Shown: positions 25,612-34,285, numbered from the stretch's first letter. The stretch: 53,565 nucleotides of DNA from an uncultured Candidatus Melainabacteria bacterium (GCA_934747335.1 CAKVGS010000012.1:1-53565); one strand, 5' to 3'. The notes: generated from the letters alone by a model not told the origin. Made by a program: numbers and translations.

Positions 25612-27255
25612 ATGACTGACGGTAGAATTGACGGACATTTTAGAATAGATAAAGGTGGTATAACTCAAGGCATTCAAAAGGAATTGGGCTTGAGTAGTCA
25701 AGAGTGCAAGCAATTAGGAAGTGTGTGGACTCAAATAATAAACGAGTTTGACGACTCAAATAACATGCAAGTTTCAAACAACAAAAATGAAACACCAAAT
25801 AAAAACAATAATTATGAAGTTCATAAGGATGCTATTGTGCAATTTTCTAAAGATTGTTGGAAAAGAATTGTTGATTTAGTCAACAAAACTCTGCATAAAA
25901 ATATTCAAATAGAAGAAGCTGAAAACATAGAAAAAACGGCTAATACATCTCCTAAAAATAATAACGATACTGCAACAACAAATAAACAAAATATTGAAAA
26001 CGCATATAATGAATTAAAATCAATGACGGGTTTGTTTGTTCAGAAATACAAACTTGATGAAAACAAATTTAGCGAATCGTTAGAACAAGCACGAAAAGGA
26101 ACATTAAACAGTTTGCCCGAAAATATTTGTAATTCGGCAGATTTTGCAATGAGTATGTTGATGGAAGTTTTTAACGAATTAATGCCAAATAATAAAAAAG
26201 AAGCAGTTAAAAATGCGTTAATAGAAGTTGCACAACATTATAAAGATATTGAAGGATCAAATATTGCAAAAGTTTCTTGTAAAGACATTATTGAAAATCC
26301 TAAAAAAATTGATGAATTAACAAATATGTATGTTCCTATTGATACAGAGAAATTTACCCAAGTTGCAAAAGATGAAATTAGTGAATTAATCAATAATTTT
26401 GACAAAATGACTTTCCCTAAAGAAGTAGATAAACAAGAAGTTTTAAACAAACTAAAAAATTATAATCCGGAAAATATTCAAAACCTTGATGGGCATGATA
26501 GATTTGGCTTAAAACTTAATGAAAATCCATCTAAGGCTGATATTGCAGTTGCAATTTTAAGCGATATTTTGGGCATGAATGGAGCTAAAGAAGATAGAGA
26601 AATAAAATCAGAAATAACTTTACGCCAAACTGCAGTTAATAATGTTATGAATATGTATGACGATGATATGACATTAAGAGGAACAAAATTCAGTGAAGTT
26701 AAAAATAGAGCAGAACAACATCAACAGGCGATTGATGAAGCCAGAAACTACATAAAATCAAACTTTAAAGCTTCCGGCTTAGATAAACAAGTTGACGAAA
26801 AATTGTTTATAGAATGTTTAAATAACATTACACTTGATATTGAAAGCAAGGGAGCCGGTCGAGTTGAAGACGATATCTTAGCAATTGAAACAAATGATAC
26901 TGATATATCAGAATGGACAGAAGAAGGAACAACGCAAGCAAGAATGGTTAAATTATTAGTCCACGAAGCTTACCACTTATACCTTGAAAAAGATGGTAAG
27001 CACACTAAAGAAGCCACAAAAGAAGAGGAAGCTACCGCTGAAATGTTGGCACTAAGAACAATGGCAAACTTGTGCAAGAATGATTCTTCATTAAAACCGT
27101 TTGAAATCTACGGACAATCAATTAGCGATTTTACTTCCAACGAAACAATTGCCAATAATCAAAAATTCAATTCTGACTTTTTAGCAAGTTATACAAAACA
27201 CACAGGCACGGTAGAAGATGCTATAAGAAAAGCGAAAGAGAATGTAAAATTGTAA
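25612..27255 (+). CDS. Putative zinc metallopeptidase (HEAYH) with sigma-28-type promoter, island gene 3
   Basis: The product has 547 residues, mostly helical, with no Sec signal. Near the C-terminus LLVHEAYHLYL gives H451-E-x-x-H455 and KEEEATAEMLALR offers E473/E477 as the third ligand, a gluzincin-like layout. The N-terminal ~130 residues are Asn/Lys/Thr-rich and look disordered; the middle is helical and charged. The frame is open from a TTG at 25573, but ATG 25612 has AGGA just upstream and clears the promoter. Flagellar-type control suggests co-expression with motility and possible flagellar export; that part is inference. Confidence 0.65.
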   Translation: MTDGRIDGHFRIDKGGITQGIQKELGLSSQECKQLGSVWTQIINEFDDSNNMQVSNNKNETPNKNNNYEVHKDAIVQFSKDCWKRIVDLVNKTLHKNIQIEEAENIEKTANTSPKNNNDTATTNKQNIENAYNELKSMTGLFVQKYKLDENKFSESLEQARKGTLNSLPENICNSADFAMSMLMEVFNELMPNNKKEAVKNALIEVAQHYKDIEGSNIAKVSCKDIIENPKKIDELTNMYVPIDTEKFTQVAKDEISELINNFDKMTFPKEVDKQEVLNKLKNYNPENIQNLDGHDRFGLKLNENPSKADIAVAILSDILGMNGAKEDREIKSEITLRQTAVNNVMNMYDDDMTLRGTKFSEVKNRAEQHQQAIDEARNYIKSNFKASGLDKQVDEKLFIECLNNITLDIESKGAGRVEDDILAIETNDTDISEWTEEGTTQARMVKLLVHEAYHLYLEKDGKHTKEATKEEEATAEMLALRTMANLCKNDSSLKPFEIYGQSISDFTSNETIANNQKFNSDFLASYTKHTGTVEDAIRKAKENVKL

Positions 27256-27268
27256 AATCAGTAGTCGG

Positions 27269-27360
27269 TAGGTCGTATTCAACATTTTTCATTGAACACG
27301 ACATTAATTTTTCTAGCAAAATATTTGTCGTGTTGGATGTAAATTGTCCAACACGACCTA
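27269..27360. repeat. REP-like double hairpin, copy 4
   Basis: Same layout as copies 1 and 2. It closes the island on the right, 77 nt before the duplicated ribE promoter. Confidence 0.8.
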
Positions 27361-27436
27361 CGAGTACAACAGCAAGCAACATCGTAATATAACGAATTTC
27401 GAACAACGCGTTTAACCTTGTTTGCTTTCTTTATCC

Positions 27437-27465
27437 TGTACATTTACTCAAAAATGTGCTAGAAT
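27437..27465 (+). promoter_or_regulatory. Duplicated ribE-type promoter
   Basis: TGTACA (27437-27442), 17 nt, TGC-TAGAAT (-10 at 27460-27465), ATG at 27472. Same spacing as at 21881 with one -10 change. It would now drive ribBA. Confidence 0.65.
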
Positions 27466-27471
27466 TGTTCT

Positions 27472-27690
27472 ATGTTTACTGAAATCGTAGAAGAAACAGG
27501 AAAAGTCCAAACTATCACAGGTTGCAAAACAATTATTGAATGCCACGAGTGGTTAAAAAATACTAAAGCTGGTGATTTGGTGAATATAGAGGTCGATATC
27601 CCAGCTAAATATATTGAAAATTTTTTATCAACGAGTGATAATAGGTCAAGAATAGATATAGATTTTCTACAAAGGAATGGTTTTTGTTAA
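27472..27690 (+). pseudogene. ribE relic with in-frame internal deletion
   Basis: A 72-codon frame starts MFTEIVEETGKVQT and ends like intact ribE (IDIDFLQRNGFC), but ~135 central codons are missing. The junction falls at a GGtGAT/GGcGAT sequence present at both deletion points in the intact copy. The conserved Gly of MFTG is Glu, so it cannot be a synthase. The frame is kept open and its stop overlaps the ribBA start by 14 nt, so it may persist as a translated leader that delivers ribosomes to ribBA. Confidence 0.85.
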
Positions 27691-28897
27691 TATGACAGGC
27701 AAGTTTAACACAATTCAAGAAGCTTTAGAGGATTTCAAAGCAGGTAAACCCTTAATTGTTGCAGATGACGAAGACAGGGAAAATGAAGGCGATTTAATTT
27801 GTTCTGCTCAATTTGTAACGCCTGAACTTGTAAACTTTATTACTAAGGAATGTCGCGGAATCGTGTGTTTAGCGATTTCTGACAACATTGCAAAACAACT
27901 TGACCTTCCTCAAATGGTAGAAAAAAATACAGAAAGTATGCAAACCGCGTTTTCTCTAAGTATTGATGCGCACCCAAAATACGGCGTTACAACCGGCGTT
28001 TCAGCTTTTGACAGAGCAAAAACCATTGAAGTAGCCATTGCGCCTGACGCGCAACCTTCCGATTTGCGCAGACCAGGGCATTTATTCCCTTGTGTCGCAA
28101 GAAAAGGCGGAGTATTAAAAAGATGCGGACATACAGAGGCTGTTGTTGATTTAGCAAGACTTTGCGGACATAGAGAAGCAGGAATTATGTGCGAAATCAT
28201 GAAAGAAAATGGCGAAATGGCAAGACGCGATGATTTGCATAAATTTGCCGAAAAGCACAATATCAAATTCATCACTGTTTCTGATTTAATCGCATACAGG
28301 TTAGAAAAAGAAAAATTTGTAAAACGTGAAGTTGAAGTGTTTTTGCCGACACAATTCGGTGATTTTAATATTGTCGGATATCTCGACACAATTACCGGTT
28401 GCGAACACGTTGCACTCGTTAAAGATGACGGTTCTGACAAAATCCCTTTAATCAGGGTCCATAGCGAATGTTTGACGGGCGATATTTTCCACAGTTTAAA
28501 ATGCGATTGCAATTGGCAATTACATACAGCTTTAAAAATGATTAATGATTACGGCAAAGGTGCTGTAATTTATATTCGCGACCACGAAGGACGCGGAATC
28601 GGACTTATTAACAAGCTTAAAACATACAAACTTCAAGAAGAAGGTCAAGATACGGTGGAAGCAAATGTTTCACTAGGTTTTGCACCTGATTTAAGAAATT
28701 ACGGAGTTGGGGCGCAAATTATTTTAGATTTAGGCTTCAACAACTTTAATTTAATAACAAACAACCCTAAAAAAATCGTTGGATTGAAAGGGTACGGTTT
28801 AACGATACACGAAAATATTAACTTAAAATCAGAAGTTAATAAATACAACGAAAGATACATAAACACGAAACGCGAAAAAATGCACCATATTATGTAA
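27677..28897 (+). CDS. ribBA: Bifunctional DHBP synthase / GTP cyclohydrolase II
   Basis: Makes both riboflavin precursors. The N-terminal RibB domain (~1-205, DDEDRENEGDLICSAQFV) forms 3,4-dihydroxy-2-butanone 4-phosphate. The C-terminal RibA domain (~206-400) opens GTP: HSECLTGD with zinc cysteines in SLKCDCNWQL, and RDHEGRGIGLINKLK. At 406 residues it is complete. The start overlaps the ribE relic. AAAGGA abuts the first ATG, so initiation may rely on coupling or use the Met at codon 6. Its natural partner ribE is 5.1 kb upstream. Confidence 0.93.
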   Translation: MVFVNMTGKFNTIQEALEDFKAGKPLIVADDEDRENEGDLICSAQFVTPELVNFITKECRGIVCLAISDNIAKQLDLPQMVEKNTESMQTAFSLSIDAHPKYGVTTGVSAFDRAKTIEVAIAPDAQPSDLRRPGHLFPCVARKGGVLKRCGHTEAVVDLARLCGHREAGIMCEIMKENGEMARRDDLHKFAEKHNIKFITVSDLIAYRLEKEKFVKREVEVFLPTQFGDFNIVGYLDTITGCEHVALVKDDGSDKIPLIRVHSECLTGDIFHSLKCDCNWQLHTALKMINDYGKGAVIYIRDHEGRGIGLINKLKTYKLQEEGQDTVEANVSLGFAPDLRNYGVGAQIILDLGFNNFNLITNNPKKIVGLKGYGLTIHENINLKSEVNKYNERYINTKREKMHHIM

Positions 28898-28924
28898 TTC
28901 AGAGTGCAAACAAGAGGATATTTT

Positions 28925-29911
28925 ATGGCAGATACATCATACGAAGTGGAATTACTAAACAGCAACATATACAAATTTTTTGCAGGAGTCTACAACGACT
29001 TCAAGGCAAAGGCTGTAAGCGAGTATAAATTTGAACTTGAGCCGCTTCCTTATGAAGAATTTATTGATGCCGTTGAAAAAGACTACATGAAATGTATAGT
29101 TTTGAAAGAAAATGAAATCCCGACTGCGTTTTTGGTTTATACAACTTCTATTTCAGAATCAATTGAACTTAATTTGATTCATTGTCTTGGAACAGAAGAT
29201 GAACTAACAAAAATCAGACTTCTTATCGAAAAATTCTTAGAGTTAACAGAAGTTGAACGCCAAACAAAAGTTGTTTCATATCCTATGATTGGTCATCAAT
29301 CAGTGTTTACAGCTGATATTTCAAAATATGGATTCAAATACATCGGGCTAGCCGTTTTAAGATTTATGATGGGTAACGCTTCTTCCGAAAGAATTTTAGA
29401 AAACATGAAATTAAGCGAAAGACCTTCTGAATACAAGCTTGTAAGTTATGACCCATCTTATAGAGAAGACGCCGTAAGAATTATTCATGAATCATTCAGA
29501 GATACTCAAGACGCGGTGTACGATACAAGATTTAAGACTATGGAAGGTACGGAAGATATTATCAATAAAGTAGTTGATAACATTTATGGCGAATTTTTAC
29601 CGGAAGTTACTTCTGTACTTTTGTATAATGATAAGCCGGTAGGTTTTGCGTTCGCAAACGTTACGGGCGGTAAAATTGCAAACTTGCCTTTGGTTGCAAT
29701 CGAAAAAGAGCATAGAGGACACGGATTTTCAGAACATCTTTTAAACCGTTCAATCAAAACGATTGTTGATTGGACAAAATTAGGCAAAAGAGCCTTCAGC
29801 GAGGTCAATGTAACAACTGAAACAAACAACTATAAAGCATTAAAAATGTATAGAAGAATTGGTTTCAGAGAGGATTTTTGTTATCCTCAGGCTTACTTAA
29901 TGAAAAAATAA
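28925..29911 (+). CDS. GNAT-family N-acetyltransferase
   Basis: The product has 328 residues from ATG 28925 (AGAGGAT upstream); an in-frame start seven codons earlier lacks a ribosome site. The C-terminal GNAT fold (~180-328) has the acetyl-CoA loop EKEHRGHGFSEHLL and the end motif TETNNYKALKMYRRIGF. The N-terminal half is a diverged GNAT-like domain, so a tandem-GNAT layout is likely. It begins 27 nt after ribBA and may be co-transcribed. Acetyl acceptor unknown. Confidence 0.8.
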   Translation: MADTSYEVELLNSNIYKFFAGVYNDFKAKAVSEYKFELEPLPYEEFIDAVEKDYMKCIVLKENEIPTAFLVYTTSISESIELNLIHCLGTEDELTKIRLLIEKFLELTEVERQTKVVSYPMIGHQSVFTADISKYGFKYIGLAVLRFMMGNASSERILENMKLSERPSEYKLVSYDPSYREDAVRIIHESFRDTQDAVYDTRFKTMEGTEDIINKVVDNIYGEFLPEVTSVLLYNDKPVGFAFANVTGGKIANLPLVAIEKEHRGHGFSEHLLNRSIKTIVDWTKLGKRAFSEVNVTTETNNYKALKMYRRIGFREDFCYPQAYLMKK

Positions 29912-29965
29912 TGATATAATAAACTAGAAAAAGAAAAAAGCGAGAGTAAAAAGGAAAGGAGAAGT

Positions 29966-31384
29966 ATGAAATTATCTACAAAATTTATGGCAGCTTTGAG
30001 TGTTGCTTGTGTAACTTCTTGCGTAGCTATGGCGGGTGAACCTGCAGATTTACAAGCTTACGCTCATCCTACATTGTTCGGTTCTCAAAGCCATGCAATG
30101 GTAACTTCTGAAAACGACGTTATCGTTGGTGGAAAAATTTACAAACCTTGCAATGTTAAAACAATTGAAGGTAAACAAAACGTAGTTGTTGCTCGTTTTG
30201 CAAAACAAATGCTTAGCAACATGAAAGGTCAAATGGACTCAAGAAGAGCTGGTTTATATGACCCTAAAATGCCTGTATTACGTTCAGAATTAGCATTTAT
30301 TATTGCTGACGGTCTAAATTTAACAGATGTTAAAGACAACAAATATACTGACGTTGCAACTGATTATTGGGCTAAATCTCAAATCGACAGAGCTTTAACT
30401 GCTGATGTTATGATTGGTTATCCAGATTCAACATTCAAACCGGATCAACCAATTACAAAAGCAGAAGTATTTGCTACTTTCGCTAAAATGATGGATTTAG
30501 ATGTTGATAGAACTGCTACTCCAACCTTTGAAGGTCAAACTGTTAAATACATCCCTAACTGGGCTGTAGGCGCAGCAGATGAAGTTATTGCTTCAAATAT
30601 TTTAAACAAAATTCCTGATAAAGATAAAGTAGTTAACGATGAGTATTTATCAAAAGAACAAGTTGCTTATATGTTAGGCGCATTGAAAGCAAACTTCAGA
30701 ATTGATACATCTAAAGGTATTGCAGGTTGTGCTACAAAATATGAACCAATCGCAGTTAAGATTAAGTTAAGCGAAAGAATTAGCGCAAGAACTTCTAACG
30801 TTGGCGATACTTTCACAGCTAAAACTGTTGAAGATACAAAAATCGCAGGCGTAACTTACCCAGCTGGCTCAACTGTTAAAGGCAAAGTAACAAGCGTTGC
30901 AAGACCTGGAGTTAAAAAACCGGGTTATATTGAAGTTCAATTCGAAAACATCAAAAATGGTGACAATTGTGCCGAATTCCCTAAACAACTTTCATCTGCA
31001 GAAGTAAACGTAACTAAGAACCCTAACGTAGTTTCAAGAGTTCTTGGCGCACCATTCTCTATGGTTGGTAGAGTTGCAGGTGTAGCAGGAAGAACAGCTT
31101 CTTCAGCTGCAGAAGTAGTTGCTAACGGCGTTGAAGAATACGGTGACAACTGGTCAGATGCTTTTGCCGATACTGCTTCATTACACCCTGTTAAAGGTCT
31201 TAAGAGTGTTGGTAGCAGCTTTATCACAGTTGGTAAAGGTGTTTACAACATCACTAAGCTTGCTGCTTCAGGTGTATTTGGCGTATGCTATGAATTCGTT
31301 GATGAAGCTAAGTACATTTTCGTACCGAACACAACTAACGATTCTAGCTTGAATCCTGATGAAGTATTGACTATTCTTTACTAA
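29966..31384 (+). CDS. SLH-domain secreted envelope protein
   Basis: The product has 472 residues. The signal peptide is ~1-23 (cleavage after AMA). SLH repeats span ~95-235 (YTDVATDYWAKSQIDRA, then MIGYPDSTFKPDQPITKAEVF), which attach proteins to wall polymers and are typical of cyanobacterial-lineage outer-membrane proteins. Residues ~265-350 form a beta domain (VGDTFTAKTVED, YPAGSTVKGKVTSV). The C-terminal part is Gly/Ala-rich and may be amphipathic. GGAGA lies before the ATG, and a TATAATAA box is at ~29913. Strong terminator after it. It lacks the long beta-barrel expected of a full SLH-porin. Confidence 0.85.
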   Translation: MKLSTKFMAALSVACVTSCVAMAGEPADLQAYAHPTLFGSQSHAMVTSENDVIVGGKIYKPCNVKTIEGKQNVVVARFAKQMLSNMKGQMDSRRAGLYDPKMPVLRSELAFIIADGLNLTDVKDNKYTDVATDYWAKSQIDRALTADVMIGYPDSTFKPDQPITKAEVFATFAKMMDLDVDRTATPTFEGQTVKYIPNWAVGAADEVIASNILNKIPDKDKVVNDEYLSKEQVAYMLGALKANFRIDTSKGIAGCATKYEPIAVKIKLSERISARTSNVGDTFTAKTVEDTKIAGVTYPAGSTVKGKVTSVARPGVKKPGYIEVQFENIKNGDNCAEFPKQLSSAEVNVTKNPNVVSRVLGAPFSMVGRVAGVAGRTASSAAEVVANGVEEYGDNWSDAFADTASLHPVKGLKSVGSSFITVGKGVYNITKLAASGVFGVCYEFVDEAKYIFVPNTTNDSSLNPDEVLTILY

Positions 31385-31403
31385 AAATCAGTTAAGCTAA
31401 ATT

Positions 31404-31437
31404 AAAAGCGATAATGGCTTAAGCCATTATCGCTTTT
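31404..31437. terminator. Intrinsic terminator of the SLH gene
   Basis: A perfect self-complementary 34-nt sequence (arms of 17) ends in a T run. The following 180 nt to 31617 are AT-rich with no gene seen. Confidence 0.9.
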
Positions 31438-31617
31438 TTAATATAAAAATATTAATGAGACTGCTATTCTTAAATTTAAAGTTGTTTGATGTAATAAAAC
31501 ATCCATTTACATATAACTATTATTGTTGTATTTTGCGGTTACAAAAACCTTTTTAAGACGTAAAATAATAAAAGAAAATTTCAGAAATAAAGAATTTATC
31601 ACGAACAAGTATTTATT

Positions 31618-33375
31618 TTATTTAACAAATTCATAAACAAAAGCATCAGTTCTACCAAATTCCTTTTCAGAAAACTCTTGCATTGTTTTAACAAAATTTC
31701 CACTCATTTCATTATCTAGAACCTTAAGCCTAAATTGTACTTTTGGGTGTTCTTTGAAATATTCAATTAATCTTGGTTTAAGCCCGGTGGAACTTATATG
31801 AGCAAGTTCTGACGATTGTTTCATAATTTGCGGACGAACAATGCCTTGCAAATAGATTAAGGATGTAGAATGCGAAAGACTCTTTTTCATTATATCTTGC
31901 ATAGTTGGCAAGTTACCCTTATTTTGTTCCACGTACATAAATGCTTTTATGTGTTCGGCAATTCTTTCCGGAGCGGCATAAAATAATGCCGGTGTTTTAA
32001 GCAGGCAACCGTTTATATAATCTTTTACGGTCAAACCCTCATCTGCAAATTTTTTGACCAATTCTCGTACATCATTTTCAATTGTAGCAGGTGACAAGTA
32101 AAATAAAGCCGGCGCTTTTGTGCAAGCTATAACATAATCTTTTGTTGTTAAACCTTCTTGTTCAAACCTTTTTGCAACATCTCTTACATTGTTTTCTATG
32201 GTTTCAGGCTTATTACAAAATAGAGAAGGTGTTTTTAAGCAAGCTTTAAAGTAAATTTGTGGAGTTATACCTTCCTGTTTAAATCTTTCTGCGAAGCTGT
32301 AAACGTTAGATTTAATTCTGTCAGCAGAGAATGTCAGTAAATTTGCTTGTTTAAAGCAAGCCTTCAGGTAATCTTTTACATTCAGTCCTTCACTTTCAAA
32401 TTGTTTAACGGTTTCTAAAATATTACGTTCCAAAGTTTCTGATTTTTGATAAAATAATTGCGGACATTTTTTGCCAATATTCAAAAAATCTTTTGTTTTA
32501 ATACCTTCTTTCTCAAAACGGTTTACAAAATTATTCACGTTTTGGATAATAGTTTCAGGATTTGCATAAAACAACGATGGACTTTTAATACTAGCCTGTA
32601 CATAATCTTTTATGCTCAGACCTTCTGTTTCAAAATTTTTAACTACCATGCGTATGTTGTTTTCGATAGCTTCGGGCTTTATTGTGAAGAGTGATGGCAT
32701 GCGTAAACAAGATTTAAGATATTTTTTCGAATCTAAACCTTCTTGTTCGAATTTTTTCACTAAATCGCGAACGTTAGAACTTATAGTTTCAGGATTCATT
32801 GTGAATTGTTGCGGCTGTTTAATACATGCCATTAAATAATCTCTTGTATTTAAACCCTCGTTAGAAAAAGATTTTACGACATTACGAACATTTCCTTCTA
32901 TTGATTCCGGTTTAGAACAAAACAAAGAAGGTTGCGCAATACACGACTGAATATAAGTATTCATATCCAACCCTTCGTTTTTAAATTTTTCAACTAAACC
33001 GCGAACATTTTTTTCAACGGTTTCAGAATTGTATCGGAATAAATTTGATTGTTTTACACATGCCGGCAAATAGTTTTCTAATGTCAAACCTTCTTTTCCA
33101 AAACGATTAATCATGCCTTGAACATGTTCTTGAGCTTTGGAATCCATTTCTTTAAACAGTTTATACAAATCTTCAAATTTATAATTTTTAGAAGCTGTCA
33201 GTTTGCCCATTTTCTCTAAAGTTTGCAAGTTAGAACCGAAAGCTATATCATTATAGCCATAATTAAAATTACTTTTATTTACTCGTAATCCAACTTCTGT
33301 TTGGTTTTTAGTTTGATTATCGAATTTTATTTTTGCTTGTGTTTCAAATCTTGTATTTATCGGTAATATTTTCAT
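31618..33375 (-). CDS. Alpha-solenoid protein of ten 39-residue repeats, N-terminal tag
   Basis: The product has 585 residues. After a tag-like start (MKILPINTRF; later NDIAFGSN) and a linker, ten tandem 39-residue repeats fill ~105-495. Conserved elements per repeat are Y-[LIV]-x-[AS]-C, then P-[SA]-L-F, PE-[TSA]-I-x-x-NVR, and F-x-x-EGL. Positions just after LF vary strongly from repeat to repeat. The P-x-L-F/hydrophobic pattern resembles mTERF-type helical repeats, which bind nucleic acids, but the unit is longer. A C-terminal helical cap of ~90 residues follows. There is no Sec signal. It may be a nucleic-acid or peptide-binding effector; unproven. Confidence 0.7.
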   Translation of the reverse strand: MKILPINTRFETQAKIKFDNQTKNQTEVGLRVNKSNFNYGYNDIAFGSNLQTLEKMGKLTASKNYKFEDLYKLFKEMDSKAQEHVQGMINRFGKEGLTLENYLPACVKQSNLFRYNSETVEKNVRGLVEKFKNEGLDMNTYIQSCIAQPSLFCSKPESIEGNVRNVVKSFSNEGLNTRDYLMACIKQPQQFTMNPETISSNVRDLVKKFEQEGLDSKKYLKSCLRMPSLFTIKPEAIENNIRMVVKNFETEGLSIKDYVQASIKSPSLFYANPETIIQNVNNFVNRFEKEGIKTKDFLNIGKKCPQLFYQKSETLERNILETVKQFESEGLNVKDYLKACFKQANLLTFSADRIKSNVYSFAERFKQEGITPQIYFKACLKTPSLFCNKPETIENNVRDVAKRFEQEGLTTKDYVIACTKAPALFYLSPATIENDVRELVKKFADEGLTVKDYINGCLLKTPALFYAAPERIAEHIKAFMYVEQNKGNLPTMQDIMKKSLSHSTSLIYLQGIVRPQIMKQSSELAHISSTGLKPRLIEYFKEHPKVQFRLKVLDNEMSGNFVKTMQEFSEKEFGRTDAFVYEFVK

Positions 33376-33415
33376 TTCTTTATTCCTTTTTTAAATTCAA
33401 AACATCTAAAAAAAA

Positions 33416-33424
33416 TTTTTGCTA
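33416..33424 (-). promoter_or_regulatory. TAGCAAAAA box upstream of the repeat protein
   Basis: On the minus strand TAGCAAAAA is followed by a T tract, 40 nt before the start at 33375. It corresponds to the boxes at 13710 and 44729. Confidence 0.4.
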
Positions 33425-33519
33425 CAAAAAAGAATAATATTTTTAGCCGGATAATATTACTTGATTTAAGAAATTTAAATACTAAAATAGAGGCTCATTT
33501 AGGCGGTTCTAAAAAATAA

Positions 33520-33601
33520 TGTCGTAGGCGGGACTTGAACCCGCAAGGATTGCTCCACACGCCCCTCAAACGTGCACGTATACCGATTCCGCCACTACGA
33601 C
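33520..33601 (-). tRNA. tRNA-Leu (anticodon GAG)
   Basis: Read on the minus strand: acceptor GTCGTAG/CTACGAC with discriminator A, D-arm with GG, anticodon stem CACGT/GCGTG around loop TTGAGGG (anticodon GAG), a long variable arm (TGG...CCT) marking a class II tRNA, and T-arm GCGGGTTCAAGTCCCGC. CCA is not encoded. Confidence 0.92.
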
Positions 33602-33815
33602 AGGTTTGTTATATTTAATTGTCACTCATAGTGGCGGTATCGGCATATATCTTATATACAGCTCATCTCGCTCACGCTCGAATTCACTTTCCTCCTTGCA
33701 AAACCTGACATTTAGTCAGCTTTAGCTGGAGTCCTTGCCACTACGACAGGTTTGTTATATTTAATTGTCACTCATAGTGGCGGTATCGATAGTAACCTAT
33801 TAAAAATCCTGCCAC
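33591..33815. repeat. Duplicated and inverted tRNA-Leu 5' fragments
   Basis: About 50 nt starting GCCACTACGACAGG at 33591 (containing the tRNA 5' end) recur at 33738. Each is followed by TAGTGGCGGTATCG, an inverted near-copy of the tRNA 5' end. A third GCCACTACG remnant is at ~33811. The spacing of the direct repeat is 147 nt. The rest, to 33990, is gene-free with a GTAGGGTGGG...ACCCACC palindrome. Confidence 0.75.
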
Positions 33816-33993
33816 TACGTTTTATCAATTGTAGGGTGGGTAAAGCTTAATGAAACTTAGAAATTATAATCCAAGCTTGGAGTGCGTACCCACCAAAAAT
33901 TCTAGCACAAAATTGTTTTTGTTACAAATGTAACACTTTTATTGACTCTAAATTATATCTGCTAGAAAATATTCCTTGTGAGGTAAAAATAAA

Positions 33994-34221
33994 ATGAACG
34001 TATCATCAATATCACAAAACGATAGTTTTACACCAAGACGAAATTTGTTTATAAAATATTCTAACAGTTTTATGTCAATGGCTAATGGCAACTCAGAAGC
34101 TGTTGAAAAAGCACAAAAAGCTAATCCTGAAGATAGCAAGCTTAATAAAATCAAGGGTATCGAAACCCTTACAATTTTCCCTAAGCAAGTTATTGATGGT
34201 AAAACTATTATTACGGCTTAA
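33994..34221 (+). CDS. Small tagged protein
   Basis: The product has 75 residues, starting MNVSSISQNDSFTPRRN, which fits the shared N-terminal tag. The rest has a short charged helix and ends in a beta-like segment (TLTIFPKQVIDGKTIITA). GAGGT nine nt before the ATG. A TTGACT lies at ~33941 and a CTAGAAAATAT box follows. No domain recognised; coding status is supported mainly by the ribosome site and tag. Confidence 0.5.
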   Translation: MNVSSISQNDSFTPRRNLFIKYSNSFMSMANGNSEAVEKAQKANPEDSKLNKIKGIETLTIFPKQVIDGKTIITA

Positions 34222-34285
34222 ATATAAAGTTTTTGTTGAGCAAGTATGCCCAACCTACATATTGCTAAGGGTGTTTTATACATGA

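Noticed and set aside
22593..27360. The hairpin repeats as a CRISPR array
   Set aside because: Only four copies, spaced about 1-2 kb apart with genes between them, palindromic, and without short unique spacers or cas genes.
27472..27690. A second functional riboflavin synthase
   Set aside because: Most of both lumazine-binding barrels are deleted and the conserved Gly of the start motif is replaced.
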